Part shown: positions 1 to 8,230 of the stretch, piece by piece
How the letters are laid out: every line of letters starts with the position of its first letter
Position numbering within the stretch: position 1 is the first letter of the stretch
Source: a virus
Virus record (IMG/VR): IMGVR_UViG_3300009181_000359
Span: 1 to 23,154 of that record
DNA length: 23,154 bases
Direction: 5' to 3' (one strand)
The notes under the pieces: model-generated
The model's input: the letters and a program-made list of their open reading frames with translations, nothing else
Told to the model about the DNA's origin: nothing
Database searches by the model: none
Made by a program: the position numbers and the translations under genes

Positions 1-131
1 ATATCTTTCCAGCCATGATCCTCAACATGCCAGCGCCGCACCTCTGCCACCTTCTCGCTGGTGGGTCGTACTGCCATCCATTCTGGACGGGTGGCAGTGC
101 AGTGAACGATGATTTCGCTGATGGGTCTCAT
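1..131 (-). CDS. Endolysin, T7-lysozyme-type N-acetylmuramoyl-L-alanine amidase (N-terminal part only)
   Basis: The first 43 codons of a gene that runs off the left edge. Translation from the ATG at 131 begins MRPISEIIVHCTATRPEW and continues through VRRWHVEDHGWKD. This matches the start of T7-lysozyme-like Amidase_2 enzymes, in which the His of the IIVHC strand (residue 10 here) is a zinc ligand and the RRWH..HGW helix follows. Known members cut the bond between N-acetylmuramic acid and L-alanine in peptidoglycan and release progeny phage. The start overlaps the stop of the preceding gene as ATGA, so translation is probably coupled. No signal peptide is visible, which fits a holin-dependent endolysin. 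The rest of the catalytic domain lies outside the window, so completeness cannot be judged. Confidence 0.85.
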   Translation of the reverse strand, partial: MRPISEIIVHCTATRPEWMAVRPTSEKVAEVRRWHVEDHGWKD

Positions 132-394
132 TGGCCGACCCTATCTTTGAGTGTCATCCAAACCGCGCCACTGATGAAAATTAATATTGCCGTTGTCGTC
201 ATCTTTACAGTCGTTGCCCAGATCGCTTTGCGCGTCTCACGCCATGACGATAGCAAGCTGCGGATCTCATTGAGATCATCAGAAGCACTATCGTCATGCA
301 ATCCCAAATCCTCCAGCGCCTTCTTTGCTCCCTGAAGAGCTGCACGGTTTAGCATGTCTTCAAGTTCCTGCGGGGTGATCAGGATGCTGCTCAT
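128..394 (-). CDS. DUF6127-like small membrane protein, candidate holin
   Basis: Eighty-eight residues starting MSSILITPQELEDML. An amphipathic N-terminal helix, an acidic middle (HDDSASDDLNEI) and one hydrophobic segment at about residues 64-82 (TAILIFISGAVWMTL) end in a short charged tail. The layout resembles the DUF6127 family of phage and alphaproteobacterial proteins. I chose the ATG at 394 because it lies one base after the stop of the preceding gene and fits the family start; an upstream ATG at 421 would add nine residues and overlap that gene. Neither start has a clear Shine-Dalgarno sequence. The gene sits directly before the amidase, with an ATGA overlap, which is where a holin is expected. 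The holin role is inferred from context and the single membrane segment only. Confidence 0.75.
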   Translation of the reverse strand: MSSILITPQELEDMLNRAALQGAKKALEDLGLHDDSASDDLNEIRSLLSSWRETRKAIWATTVKMTTTAILIFISGAVWMTLKDRVGQ

Positions 395-395
395 C

Positions 396-689
396 TTAGA
401 TACGCGGTGGCCAGATGTCATAGCCGTTTATGGAGGCAACAACTGTGCCTGACGTGAATCCACCTGTTGCCACGCCGACTCGATAAAAGTTTGAAACTGG
501 ATCATATCCAACTTCTTCAGATGGCACCGTCCATGTATCTGTGGTTCGATAAGTTGTTCCATCTTCAGAACGCTGCACGATCACATTCGCTACAAATGTT
601 CCACTGATAGAAAGGTTAAAACTACCCACAATCCTGATTGGATCAGAAAAAGTGTTCTGCGCTGTGATTGATACTGACGTTCTTGGCAT
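396..689 (-). CDS. Small beta-rich phage protein of unknown function
   Basis: Ninety-seven residues with alternating hydrophobic and polar positions typical of an all-beta fold (FNLSISGTFVANVIVQRS, then FYRVGVATGGFTSGTVVASI). It ends in IWPPRI. There are no Cys residues, membrane segment or signal peptide. A good ribosome site (AAGGAGGG, seven bases before the ATG) supports the start. Similar short Ig-like or jelly-roll-like proteins are common near tail fibre genes of phages, where they may be small virion proteins. It lies between the second S74 fibre and the lysis genes, so a tail-tip or accessory virion role is possible. I do not recognise a specific function. Confidence 0.8.
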   Translation of the reverse strand: MPRTSVSITAQNTFSDPIRIVGSFNLSISGTFVANVIVQRSEDGTTYRTTDTWTVPSEEVGYDPVSNFYRVGVATGGFTSGTVVASINGYDIWPPRI

Positions 690-701
690 GATGCCCTCCT
701 T

Positions 702-1436
702 TTAATTGCCTAGCGTAGCCAGCTTTACAGAAAGCTTGGCGATAGTTGCTTCAAGCTCCACAATGCGAAGCTCATGGTTTTGGATTACCAACGTGTGGAC
801 GGCAGCAACCGAACGGTCATAATAGCCCATGGGCTTATCAGCTTCTGGGGTTGGAGCAGCTTCTTCACCAATAGCAATATGGACGTTCTGAGCATAGTGA
901 CCAAGTTCACGCCGATCCCGCATCGGGTTCGTGATGGCGTTGCCATCATCATCAATCTCGTCTTCTGGCAGGTTCCACTTGTAATAGCCCGGTTTAAGAG
1001 CCATCACCATCGAAACAGGATCTTCAGGAACACCATCCTTAATTTTCAACCGTTCATCAGAAACTGAACTGATATTCCCGCTCGCATCAAATGTTGCAGT
1101 GCCAGCACCATAAGCATGGAACCTCCAAAGCCCAGTAAGTCCGCAGGTCGCACGATCCAACGCTGCACTGGAGTCTCGAATTGTAAAAATACTGCTTGTT
1201 GAGGATAATCGCCAATCCCTGCCACTGAACAAAGACAAAACTGATGTTGTGCGAAGAACTGACGCAGTTGTAACTAGGCCAGTCCCATTTGCTGCAAGAG
1301 TAAGGCTTCCATTCGTGTCAGTAGCGCTGATGGTGTTTCCATCAACCTGAATGTTGTCCACATTTAACTTTAACGCCGAAACGTCACCAAACTGCGGGTT
1401 TCTTCCGAACACTCCGCCTAGATTTCTGATACTCAT
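702..1436 (-). CDS. Short tail fibre with C-terminal S74 self-cleaving chaperone domain
   Basis: A 244-residue protein. Residues 20-60 hold a short fibre-like beta motif (NTISATDTNGSLTLAANGTG) common in phage fibres. At residues 126-132 is SDERLKI, the signature of the Peptidase_S74 intramolecular chaperone. In known members the Ser of this Ser-Asp pair cuts the chaperone off after the fibre has trimerised. The domain continues with ALKPGYYKWN and an ELGHYAQNV segment, and ends in a likely coiled coil (about residues 214-244). The ATG at 1436 follows a near-perfect AGGAGG, which overlaps the stop of the tailspike; the TTG one codon upstream is poorly spaced. The short exposed part makes this more likely a side fibre or cap than a main fibre. 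Confidence 0.85.
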   Translation of the reverse strand: MSIRNLGGVFGRNPQFGDVSALKLNVDNIQVDGNTISATDTNGSLTLAANGTGLVTTASVLRTTSVLSLFSGRDWRLSSTSSIFTIRDSSAALDRATCGLTGLWRFHAYGAGTATFDASGNISSVSDERLKIKDGVPEDPVSMVMALKPGYYKWNLPEDEIDDDGNAITNPMRDRRELGHYAQNVHIAIGEEAAPTPEADKPMGYYDRSVAAVHTLVIQNHELRIVELEATIAKLSVKLATLGN

Positions 1437-1447
1437 CAATAGGCCTC

Positions 1448-3436
1448 CTAAATAGCTGCGATGATGAACGCAAGAAGCTGGTCATAGCGGACGCCGTAAG
1501 AGTTGCCCGCCGCTCTGACTAGCTTCATAGTTCCTGTTTCAACATATTCCGTGACTTCACCAATCTCTGGGTAGTCAACTTTCACTTCTTCGTATTCAGG
1601 CTCATATTCCGCATTCCACTCATCATAGCAGAACACACCGTAATGTTCAGCAATAAGGCCTTCAGCCTCAAATGCTGTTTTCACATCTTGGGCCATGATG
1701 CCAACATGAATACGAGCATCTTCGCCCTTTTCCTCAACAGCATCAGTCCATTTGAACGCTCTCAAAAGACCCTTCAATCGAACAGCAACAGAGTGTTCTA
1801 CATCAGAAATCTGACGCACTTGTTGTTTTTTGCGTGCGTCAGATGTGTTAATTGTGCCATTGACAGCAAAGACCTCAGTCCAGCGTTCGCTCGCTGTTCC
1901 AAGCTTTGTAGTATTGTTTGCTGCTGGTCCAACGGATACGCCGTTTGGATTGAGCAATAGCAGGTCAACCTGAGATCCTGTATCACTGACGGAGAATATC
2001 ATTGAGTCTTTGCTTGCAGCAACTTGCTGTGACCGGATACGCCCGCCAACACGATAGCTATTGGTTCCGTCTGGCGGCTGAAACTCAATGCCAACACCCC
2101 GTCCATTGGAGGCGTTTGCAGTGTTTCGCACAGCCAATGGATAGAATGTTGTCCCAGAAAAACCTGACGCAAGCGTTTGATACACATCACCCTTTGGGAA
2201 CTCTGGGCCGAGAATTTTTGTTTCGAAGGTGTTAAAAACACTTGGAAACGCGTCTGCATCTACAAAACTTGCATAGTCTGTTCCATAAAAACGGTTTATA
2301 TAACCATCATTGCGAACATTTCCCAGCGTGTTGCCTTCTGTTTGATCCCCACCAATTAGCGCGTTCCACCTTGCCCCGGTAAAAGCTGATGCGCCATCAT
2401 TTTTGAAATAAACGCCATATCCGCTATTTAACTGTGCGGTAAATCCGATGATAGTGTTAAACCATGCTTGGTAAACTCGTAGACCGTCTTGCGTATTTAA
2501 TCCAGCTTCACAGTTTATCACCATACCAGCATTTGCATTTGGTGGGAAAACGCCATCATGGATGTAAAAACCATGCCGACCATTTGAACGAGCATAACAC
2601 CGCTCAATGTGGAAACAGTTGACATTTGCCCCCGCTGTATTTCCAACACGGAAAGCATCCTGCCCCATATAGTGGCCTGAGCAGTTTGTTATTTTGCACC
2701 GACCGGCAGCAATCTGGATGCCGTCCCCAGTGTTGCCTGCGATGCCTTGAATGTGGATTCCATCAATGGTTGACCCATCCTTGTCGAGCAAAATAGCTGG
2801 CCCAGAAATAGCCGCTGACTTTGTGATAGTTGTCCGCCCAAGAACACCACCAGTAAGGCTATTTCCCTCACCTACCAAAGATGTCGGGTTGGTAAGAGAA
2901 AGCCCAGACGCAATGATATAATTTCCTGCTGGAAAAAATACTGTTCCGCCACCAGATGGAATTGACGCCAATGCAGCCTGAATTGCGGCAGTATCGTTAG
3001 CTACACCGTTGCCAACTGCACCAAAATCTTTGACAGATACATAATCCTGTAAACGCGATGTGAGAACGCGGTTGACTGCACCTGTTCCGCCCTCATTATA
3101 TGTCATTTGATCTGTGAGGGATGCAGATGTGCCGGGCGTGATACCATAGCCAGACGGTGAATAGATCACCATAGCCTTGTTCTTGTCCCGCACAGTCACT
3201 GAGAAATAGCCGTTGGTATAGATAGCTGCTGGAGAGCCATTGCGCATCACATAGCCATTAGATGTGCGCAGCGGCTGCGCTGCAGGCTGTGTCAACGCAC
3301 TGTCGTAATAGACCGTGATTGGGTTAGTCTCTGGGTTCAGGTTTGCCGTCCCAAAATACAGATAGCCATTATCGAGCGGCGATCCGCTCTTGTCGGTGAA
3401 GATCGGATAGGGCGGTGCAAGCTGCGTCAGCGTCAT
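1448..3436 (-). CDS. Tailspike: P22-like head-binding domain, pectate-lyase beta-helix, S74 chaperone
   Basis: A 662-residue receptor-binding protein. Residues 1-110 look like the P22 tailspike head-binding domain (PYPIFTDKSGSPLDNGYLYFG, then TNGYFSVTVRDKNKAMV). Residues 133-155 carry the VSVKDFGAVGNG...NDTAAIQAAL entry of pectate-lyase-type right-handed beta-helices, followed by Gly/Asn-rich coils to about residue 430. A second beta region leads to an S74 chaperone with the Ser-Asp pair at 532-533 (NTSDARKK) and a GIMAQDV segment. In the family this C-terminal part is removed by self-cleavage after trimerisation. The beta-helix probably binds and perhaps cuts surface polysaccharide; catalytic residues cannot be assigned by eye. 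A strong AAGGAG lies just before the ATG. Confidence 0.92.
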   Translation of the reverse strand: MTLTQLAPPYPIFTDKSGSPLDNGYLYFGTANLNPETNPITVYYDSALTQPAAQPLRTSNGYVMRNGSPAAIYTNGYFSVTVRDKNKAMVIYSPSGYGITPGTSASLTDQMTYNEGGTGAVNRVLTSRLQDYVSVKDFGAVGNGVANDTAAIQAALASIPSGGGTVFFPAGNYIIASGLSLTNPTSLVGEGNSLTGGVLGRTTITKSAAISGPAILLDKDGSTIDGIHIQGIAGNTGDGIQIAAGRCKITNCSGHYMGQDAFRVGNTAGANVNCFHIERCYARSNGRHGFYIHDGVFPPNANAGMVINCEAGLNTQDGLRVYQAWFNTIIGFTAQLNSGYGVYFKNDGASAFTGARWNALIGGDQTEGNTLGNVRNDGYINRFYGTDYASFVDADAFPSVFNTFETKILGPEFPKGDVYQTLASGFSGTTFYPLAVRNTANASNGRGVGIEFQPPDGTNSYRVGGRIRSQQVAASKDSMIFSVSDTGSQVDLLLLNPNGVSVGPAANNTTKLGTASERWTEVFAVNGTINTSDARKKQQVRQISDVEHSVAVRLKGLLRAFKWTDAVEEKGEDARIHVGIMAQDVKTAFEAEGLIAEHYGVFCYDEWNAEYEPEYEEVKVDYPEIGEVTEYVETGTMKLVRAAGNSYGVRYDQLLAFIIAAI

Positions 3437-3450
3437 TTGTGATCTCCTTG

Positions 3451-3466
3451 CGTGTTATTTAACACG
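3451..3466 (-). promoter_or_regulatory. Short hairpin just upstream of the tailspike ribosome site
   Basis: On the coding strand CGTGTTAAATAACACG can fold into a six- to seven-base-pair stem with a tiny loop. It sits in the 52-base gap between the gp16-position gene and the tailspike, and ends one base before the AAGGAG of the tailspike. There is no T-run after it on either strand, so it is not a standard terminator. It could act as an mRNA end or stability element, or limit access to the ribosome site. Confidence 0.35.
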
Positions 3467-3488
3467 AAAATGGGGTGTTTGGATAGCA

Positions 3489-6002
3489 TCATCGACGGGG
3501 TTCCGATTCAGATGCTTGTTGGTTAGCTGTTGTTGCCAAGATTACACCCTGCACCCAAGCATTAGGATCAGTGATGCCAACGATTTTTGTCCATTTTCTG
3601 AATTTTGGATCAGCAACTAGTTGGCTTTGTGCGCGTTTAGAAACAGGGCCAGCAGCAGCCTGAGCAACTACGTTTTTGAAAGCGTCAGATGCAAACATAT
3701 CGCCCATTGCGATAGCGTTATTTTTCTTGCCAACATCCGTCAGCACGCCAACCATAGCGCCAACACCTGCCCCGACCAATGGCGATCCCATGGCAGCGCC
3801 CGCAGCGCCCGCAGCCGCTTGCGTCGCCCGGCGACCAAGTGTTGAGTTCATAGCCGCTGCGACCCAACCTTGGGCATTCAATTCGCCAAGAAGTGCTTGG
3901 TTAGACGCACCCGTTCCAACTATCTTTGCAGATGCATCATTGACATATTTTGACACATCATAAAGATCGCGCAAAACCTTCTGTCCATCCTCTCCAAGCG
4001 TCTCAGCAATTTTTCCATAAACAACAGAATTCTGTCGAAGGTCACGATACAACTTGGCATATTCCGCAAAGCTGAACGGCGCACTGATCCCCTCACCTGC
4101 TTGATCTAGACCACCCGCCAAAGCCCTTCGTGACCTTGAAAGCGCAGCAATAGCAGACGCCATTGCCTCACGCTGCAAGTCCTGCGGAATAGTCTTCAGC
4201 ACTCTGTTGAGTCCAGCAATATCGCCGCGCCGCCCGCTTGTGATCGACCCACGAATGGCAGTTGCAATGCTGCCATCAAGGTCTTTCCCAAATGCGCCCG
4301 TGATACGTTTCTCAAGCGCTTTTTGCTTTGCAGTTGTTTGGTTTGCCAAGCGCAAAGTTTGGCGTAACTCATCACCGCCAATGGTTGCAGCGGCAGCAAG
4401 CTGATCCTCTGCCAAAGCGCCATAGACACGTTTCAGAACAGCATCGTTTACATCAGTGTATGGGCCGCCACGACCTTCTAATGCCCGGCCAACATCTTGC
4501 TTCAGCGTAACTAGGCCAGCATATGTCAATGGCACATCTGGATTTGTAACGAGGTCAAACAGCTCTTTTTCTTTACCCTTAAGCGCTCCAGCACCACCAA
4601 GATCATTGATGCGTTGGTTAAGCAATTTCACGCTATTTAATGGATCAACAAGTGTGCTGTTTGGAATCTTCGCATCAACGCGACCATAGAGCGAGGTTGC
4701 CTCTTTCTTCAGGTTATCCCGCGTCTTTTGAAGGTTGTTTAGAATGTCAGCAGAAATGGCAGACAGGTCTGGGCTTCCATCAATGGCTTCAATGGCGGTG
4801 TCAGCCTTGTCGACAGCATTCCCAAGCGAAATTGTCCAATCCTGCTGCGCCTTCGATCCAATCTGTGATCGAGCAAGACCGACCGCAGCACGAAGTTGCT
4901 GGTGATCTGCCCAAACATCCGGCGGCATATCAATGCCCAAGCGATCAGCCGCAGCCTGTGCTTGCGGATTAACCTTTGCCATTAGCGCAAGTTTTTCTTT
5001 TGCGGCTTGCGATCCGGCCCCGCCCAATGCGGCTGTGCGCATAATTTTATTAAAGTCTTTGGCGGCTATTTCATCAGCAGTCATTGCTGCCGGGCCAGCA
5101 GTTGGCTCTAGACCAGCCTTTGGTGGCACTGGCGCTTCAGTTGCCGCTGTAGGCCCAGCAGGACGCGCTGTGGTTGGCATCTCTGCTGCAGCAGTGCGCA
5201 TGGTGGTCTCAGGCGCGGGAAGCGCTAGGACAGGCCGCTCTGGCGCTGCCAAGGGCGGGCGTTCAGCGACAACACCAGCTTCACGGGCAGCCCGCGAAGG
5301 CAAAGCAACTTGCCCCGGCGTTCCAGAAAACGCTTCAGGCATTGCCATAAGATCATTAACCAAACGTCCGGCATTGCCTTTATCCATGACGCCAGCATTG
5401 ACAAGCAAATCTCCAAGACCACCAGCCAGATAGTTATATGCACCACCACCAGCGCCAGCTGCTGCTACAAGAGCATTGCCAAGATAGTCGCTGACAGCAC
5501 GAACTGAGGCTGGGATCGGAACCTGATAACCTTCTTTGCTATATAGCGGAATGCTTTCTGGGGTTTTTACAACACCCTCACCGCCCACAAGACCACCAGC
5601 CGCCTGTTTAGCAGCAGCAAATGATTCAGCACTTGCTGCCGTGCGCATTGGTTCAGCAGGTTGTCCAGCGCCTTGTGCAATGGCGTCTTTGACCGACATG
5701 CCATTCATAATGCCGCGCACAATGGTCTGATTGTTTGTCGAGTAGTCAGGGCTGACAAACGTATATTGCGGGATTGGCTTTCCTGTTGTGATGTCAGTGC
5801 CTTCAGACCCAGACAGTGGCATCTGCACAATGCGGCCACCACCCTCAACCTGCATGACAACATTTTCAGTGCTTGGCGCACCACGCTTCAATAGATCCGC
5901 AGCCATTGTTGCCGCAGATGTAGCAGCGGGCGCAGCCGTTCCTGTCGGTGCGGAAATCTTAGCTAGTAGTTCCTTTGCAAGCGTGGCGGCATCTTTATCC
6001 AT
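3489..6002 (-). CDS. Large internal virion / DNA ejection protein in the P22 gp16 position
   Basis: An 837-residue protein, third of three ejection-type genes placed as P22 gp7, gp20 and gp16. I see no enzyme motif. Residues 172-205 and 726-758 are Gly/Ala-rich hydrophobic stretches with GxxxG-like spacing (AAGAAGAAMGSPLVGAGVGA in the second), which could insert in a membrane. Residues about 230-308 form a Pro/Ala-rich linker, and 310-720 are mostly helical. Known ejection proteins leave the capsid ahead of the DNA and build a conduit through the cell envelope; I infer that role from position, size and these segments. The start overlaps the preceding stop as TAATG. The alternation of disordered, helical and hydrophobic parts is typical of such proteins, but sequence similarity to P22 gp16 is not obvious by eye. 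Confidence 0.75.
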   Translation of the reverse strand: MDKDAATLAKELLAKISAPTGTAAPAATSAATMAADLLKRGAPSTENVVMQVEGGGRIVQMPLSGSEGTDITTGKPIPQYTFVSPDYSTNNQTIVRGIMNGMSVKDAIAQGAGQPAEPMRTAASAESFAAAKQAAGGLVGGEGVVKTPESIPLYSKEGYQVPIPASVRAVSDYLGNALVAAAGAGGGAYNYLAGGLGDLLVNAGVMDKGNAGRLVNDLMAMPEAFSGTPGQVALPSRAAREAGVVAERPPLAAPERPVLALPAPETTMRTAAAEMPTTARPAGPTAATEAPVPPKAGLEPTAGPAAMTADEIAAKDFNKIMRTAALGGAGSQAAKEKLALMAKVNPQAQAAADRLGIDMPPDVWADHQQLRAAVGLARSQIGSKAQQDWTISLGNAVDKADTAIEAIDGSPDLSAISADILNNLQKTRDNLKKEATSLYGRVDAKIPNSTLVDPLNSVKLLNQRINDLGGAGALKGKEKELFDLVTNPDVPLTYAGLVTLKQDVGRALEGRGGPYTDVNDAVLKRVYGALAEDQLAAAATIGGDELRQTLRLANQTTAKQKALEKRITGAFGKDLDGSIATAIRGSITSGRRGDIAGLNRVLKTIPQDLQREAMASAIAALSRSRRALAGGLDQAGEGISAPFSFAEYAKLYRDLRQNSVVYGKIAETLGEDGQKVLRDLYDVSKYVNDASAKIVGTGASNQALLGELNAQGWVAAAMNSTLGRRATQAAAGAAGAAMGSPLVGAGVGAMVGVLTDVGKKNNAIAMGDMFASDAFKNVVAQAAAGPVSKRAQSQLVADPKFRKWTKIVGITDPNAWVQGVILATTANQQASESEPRR

Positions 6003-7549
6003 TATTTACCCTTTGCCGCAATCACATTCAGTCTATTTAGTTCAGCTTGCGTAAAAGTTTCGCCGCGCGCATATTTGTCTTTCATAGCGCTGAGAAACGC
6101 CAACTCTTCTGTTTCGCCAGCCGGGGTTGCTGCTGTTGGGGCTTCTGGTGCAGTGGCCGTTTCTGTTGCCGCTGGCGTTTGTTGCCCTTCGGTTGGCGCA
6201 CCATAGTTTGGACGGTTTGCTCTCATCCACTTGTTTAGGTCTTTTTCGCCGCTGTCGACAAAATCAAACCACTGACCCGGCGGATAACCTCGTGAGAAAA
6301 ACTTGGATTGCTCAGTGAAATAGTCTGCAAGTTTTTCCTGTGCCGCTTTTTTGCTGCGCAGCCAGTTTGCCAAATCTGGGCCATCAAGATCAGTCGGCAA
6401 AGCAACTTGCAAAGCCAAACCTAGTTCACCCTGTGATAGCGCACCAAACGTAACTGCGCCAACAACATCTAGACCAAGTTGGCTTTGCAGGTTATTGAGT
6501 TCGATTGTGGCAGCATTCCAGTTTGGTAGTTTTGACTGAATGACACCAGTATTTGCGCCTTCGACTTCAATAAGATTGATTGCCTTATCAAGGTTTGCAA
6601 TGTTGGAGCGAATTGGTTGAATTTTTAGATAAGCATCTGTTCCTAACTTGACAGCGCTTGCACCGCCTGCTGTTGCAGCAGCCGCAGCAGCACCAAGGTC
6701 TGCTGTAGTGGTTAGCCTTGCAGCGGTTCCAGCAGCTTCCCTTGAACCAGTCATATTTGCTTGAAGCGTATTTGCCTCGGCCAACAATGTGTCTGCGGCT
6801 GGGCCAGTTACAATTTGATTTGTTCTAGCATCTTTAATCTGAACTGAACCGTCCTTCATTGTTAGGACAATAGCAATTCCCCCAAGGTTGTTGCTTGATT
6901 GAACAGTTGTAGAATCTGCTGCGGCTTGGTTTGGTTGCGTTGCGTCAAGGATACCCTTCATTGTTGCGCTATCAATAGCACCAGTTGCACTGAGCGTAGC
7001 AAGCATACTCACTCCAGCCGCATGTGGGTCCATTTCCACAACCGCCAAATTTGCTTTCAATTTTGCAACTTCATCCGTATTCCCAGATGCTTCTGCTGCA
7101 GCAATCCGCTCATTCAGGAGTTTAACACCGACCTCTGGACTAGCCCCAAGCAAACTCGTTGCCAAGTTAATGCCGAACGATGTTTGCGATGCTTTCTGGG
7201 CATCTGATATTGCCGTAAATGCAGTTTTGAATTCATCAAAGTTTGTCGCATGGCTGATTGAAAACTGATTGACTAGGTCAGGCGTCAGCGTTCCAGCATC
7301 TGCTGCTTGCTTTAGGCCCATTAGATCAGTCTGAAACGCAGCAGCCTGTGCTTTTTGCTGTTCCGCAGCAGCGCGTTGTTCTGCCAAGGCAGTCTGCTGA
7401 TCTTCAAACGCCTTTTGTGCCATTGTAGCATTCTGCTGTTGGATTTGCAGTTCCTGACGCTGGGCGATGTCATTGCGGCCCATCGTATAGCCCTTGATGG
7501 CTTCCTCAATGGGGTTCTTTACGTCGAGGATATAGTTGATCGGGTCCAC
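6002..7549 (-). CDS. DNA ejection / internal virion protein in the P22 gp20 position
   Basis: A 515-residue protein. Residues 25-75 are a Gln/Ala-rich helix, probably a coiled coil. Residues 260-300 are very Ala-rich. A conserved-looking helical block (about 340-430) contains LNNLQSQLGLDVVGAV and PTDLDGPDLANWLRSK, a type I associate with podovirus ejection proteins. Residues about 445-485 are a Pro/Thr/Glu-rich flexible stretch. The start is GTG at 7549, directly after the TAA of the preceding gene, backed by a GGGGGGA ribosome site seven bases upstream; the next Met is at residue 23. Position between the gp7-like gene and the large gp16-position gene supports a role in the ejected conduit. 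The exact role is inferred. Confidence 0.78.
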   Translation of the reverse strand: MDPINYILDVKNPIEEAIKGYTMGRNDIAQRQELQIQQQNATMAQKAFEDQQTALAEQRAAAEQQKAQAAAFQTDLMGLKQAADAGTLTPDLVNQFSISHATNFDEFKTAFTAISDAQKASQTSFGINLATSLLGASPEVGVKLLNERIAAAEASGNTDEVAKLKANLAVVEMDPHAAGVSMLATLSATGAIDSATMKGILDATQPNQAAADSTTVQSSNNLGGIAIVLTMKDGSVQIKDARTNQIVTGPAADTLLAEANTLQANMTGSREAAGTAARLTTTADLGAAAAAATAGGASAVKLGTDAYLKIQPIRSNIANLDKAINLIEVEGANTGVIQSKLPNWNAATIELNNLQSQLGLDVVGAVTFGALSQGELGLALQVALPTDLDGPDLANWLRSKKAAQEKLADYFTEQSKFFSRGYPPGQWFDFVDSGEKDLNKWMRANRPNYGAPTEGQQTPAATETATAPEAPTAATPAGETEELAFLSAMKDKYARGETFTQAELNRLNVIAAKGK

Positions 7550-8230
7550 TTAGAATCCCCCCAGCATTGCTTGATTGAATGTCAGAGGTGCTGTTGCGCC
7601 CTGTGGAGTATAACCTTGATAAGCCACACCGCGCCCCAAAAGGCCACCGATGCTGCCGATTGCATTGCCCCAAGCCTGACCAGATGCAAGCGTTCCGCCA
7701 GCCTGTGCTGCGCCCTGCTGGGCCAGAAGGTTAGAGATGTTCGTGCCTGTCTGCATCCCGGCGTTGCCTACACCAACCGCAGCATTCTGGCCCATTGTCG
7801 ATAGACCGCCCAGACGATTATATTGTTGCTCGATCAGTTGCGACAAAACCTGTGGGCGAAACTGAGCCAAAGCGCCCTGAACATTCCCGCCACGAAGGCC
7901 GCCCGTAGCAGCCGCATTCTGCAAGATAGCATTCTCACCCTGCTGCACCAGAGATGTGAACTCTGGGCCTTGCTGCAAAGCGTTGATGGCGGTCTGTTGG
8001 GCCTCTGCCCCACTGACGCCAATCAAAGCAGCCTGCTGGCCTAGCGCTGTTGTGCCTGTGCCAACATAGGGCTTCATCAGCACTTGCAGAGCGTCAAACT
8101 GGCGGCGCTGTTCTGCAATGCCCTTGCCTGCGGCTGCTGCTTGTTGACCTGATGCCTTCTTGGCTGCATTGGATTGAATAACACCGCTAACGATAGTGCT
8201 TCCGACGACGGCTGCTGCGACAAAACTCAT
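7550..8230 (-). CDS. P22 gp7-like DNA transfer (ejection) protein
   Basis: A 226-residue protein with a hydrophobic N-terminal helix (residues 3-19, FVAAAVVGSTIVSGVIQ), then a Gln/Ala-rich helix and the block QGENAILQNAAATGGLRGGN followed by ALAQFRPQVLSQLIEQQYNRL. This block is typical of phage DNA transfer proteins of the P22 gp7 kind, which are packed in the head and released into the host envelope at infection. The C-terminal half is Gly/Ala-rich. The start overlaps the cupin stop as ATGA, and the stop abuts the GTG of the next ejection gene, so these are probably translated together. Confidence is good for the family and moderate for the precise step. Confidence 0.85.
   Translation of the reverse strand: MSFVAAAVVGSTIVSGVIQSNAAKKASGQQAAAAGKGIAEQRRQFDALQVLMKPYVGTGTTALGQQAALIGVSGAEAQQTAINALQQGPEFTSLVQQGENAILQNAAATGGLRGGNVQGALAQFRPQVLSQLIEQQYNRLGGLSTMGQNAAVGVGNAGMQTGTNISNLLAQQGAAQAGGTLASGQAWGNAIGSIGGLLGRGVAYQGYTPQGATAPLTFNQAMLGGF

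Noticed and set aside
702-3436. The two S74 domains as a recent gene duplication
   Set aside because: Outside the Ser-Asp motif the two domains share little sequence by eye, so a separate origin or an old divergence is more likely.
3451-3466. The tailspike leader hairpin as an intrinsic terminator
   Set aside because: No T-run follows on either strand, and the ribosome site of the next gene starts at once.
4933-5433. A 166-codon plus-strand frame opposite the large ejection gene
   Set aside because: Low-complexity Ala/Pro/Gly product, antisense to the Pro/Ala linker of the real gene.
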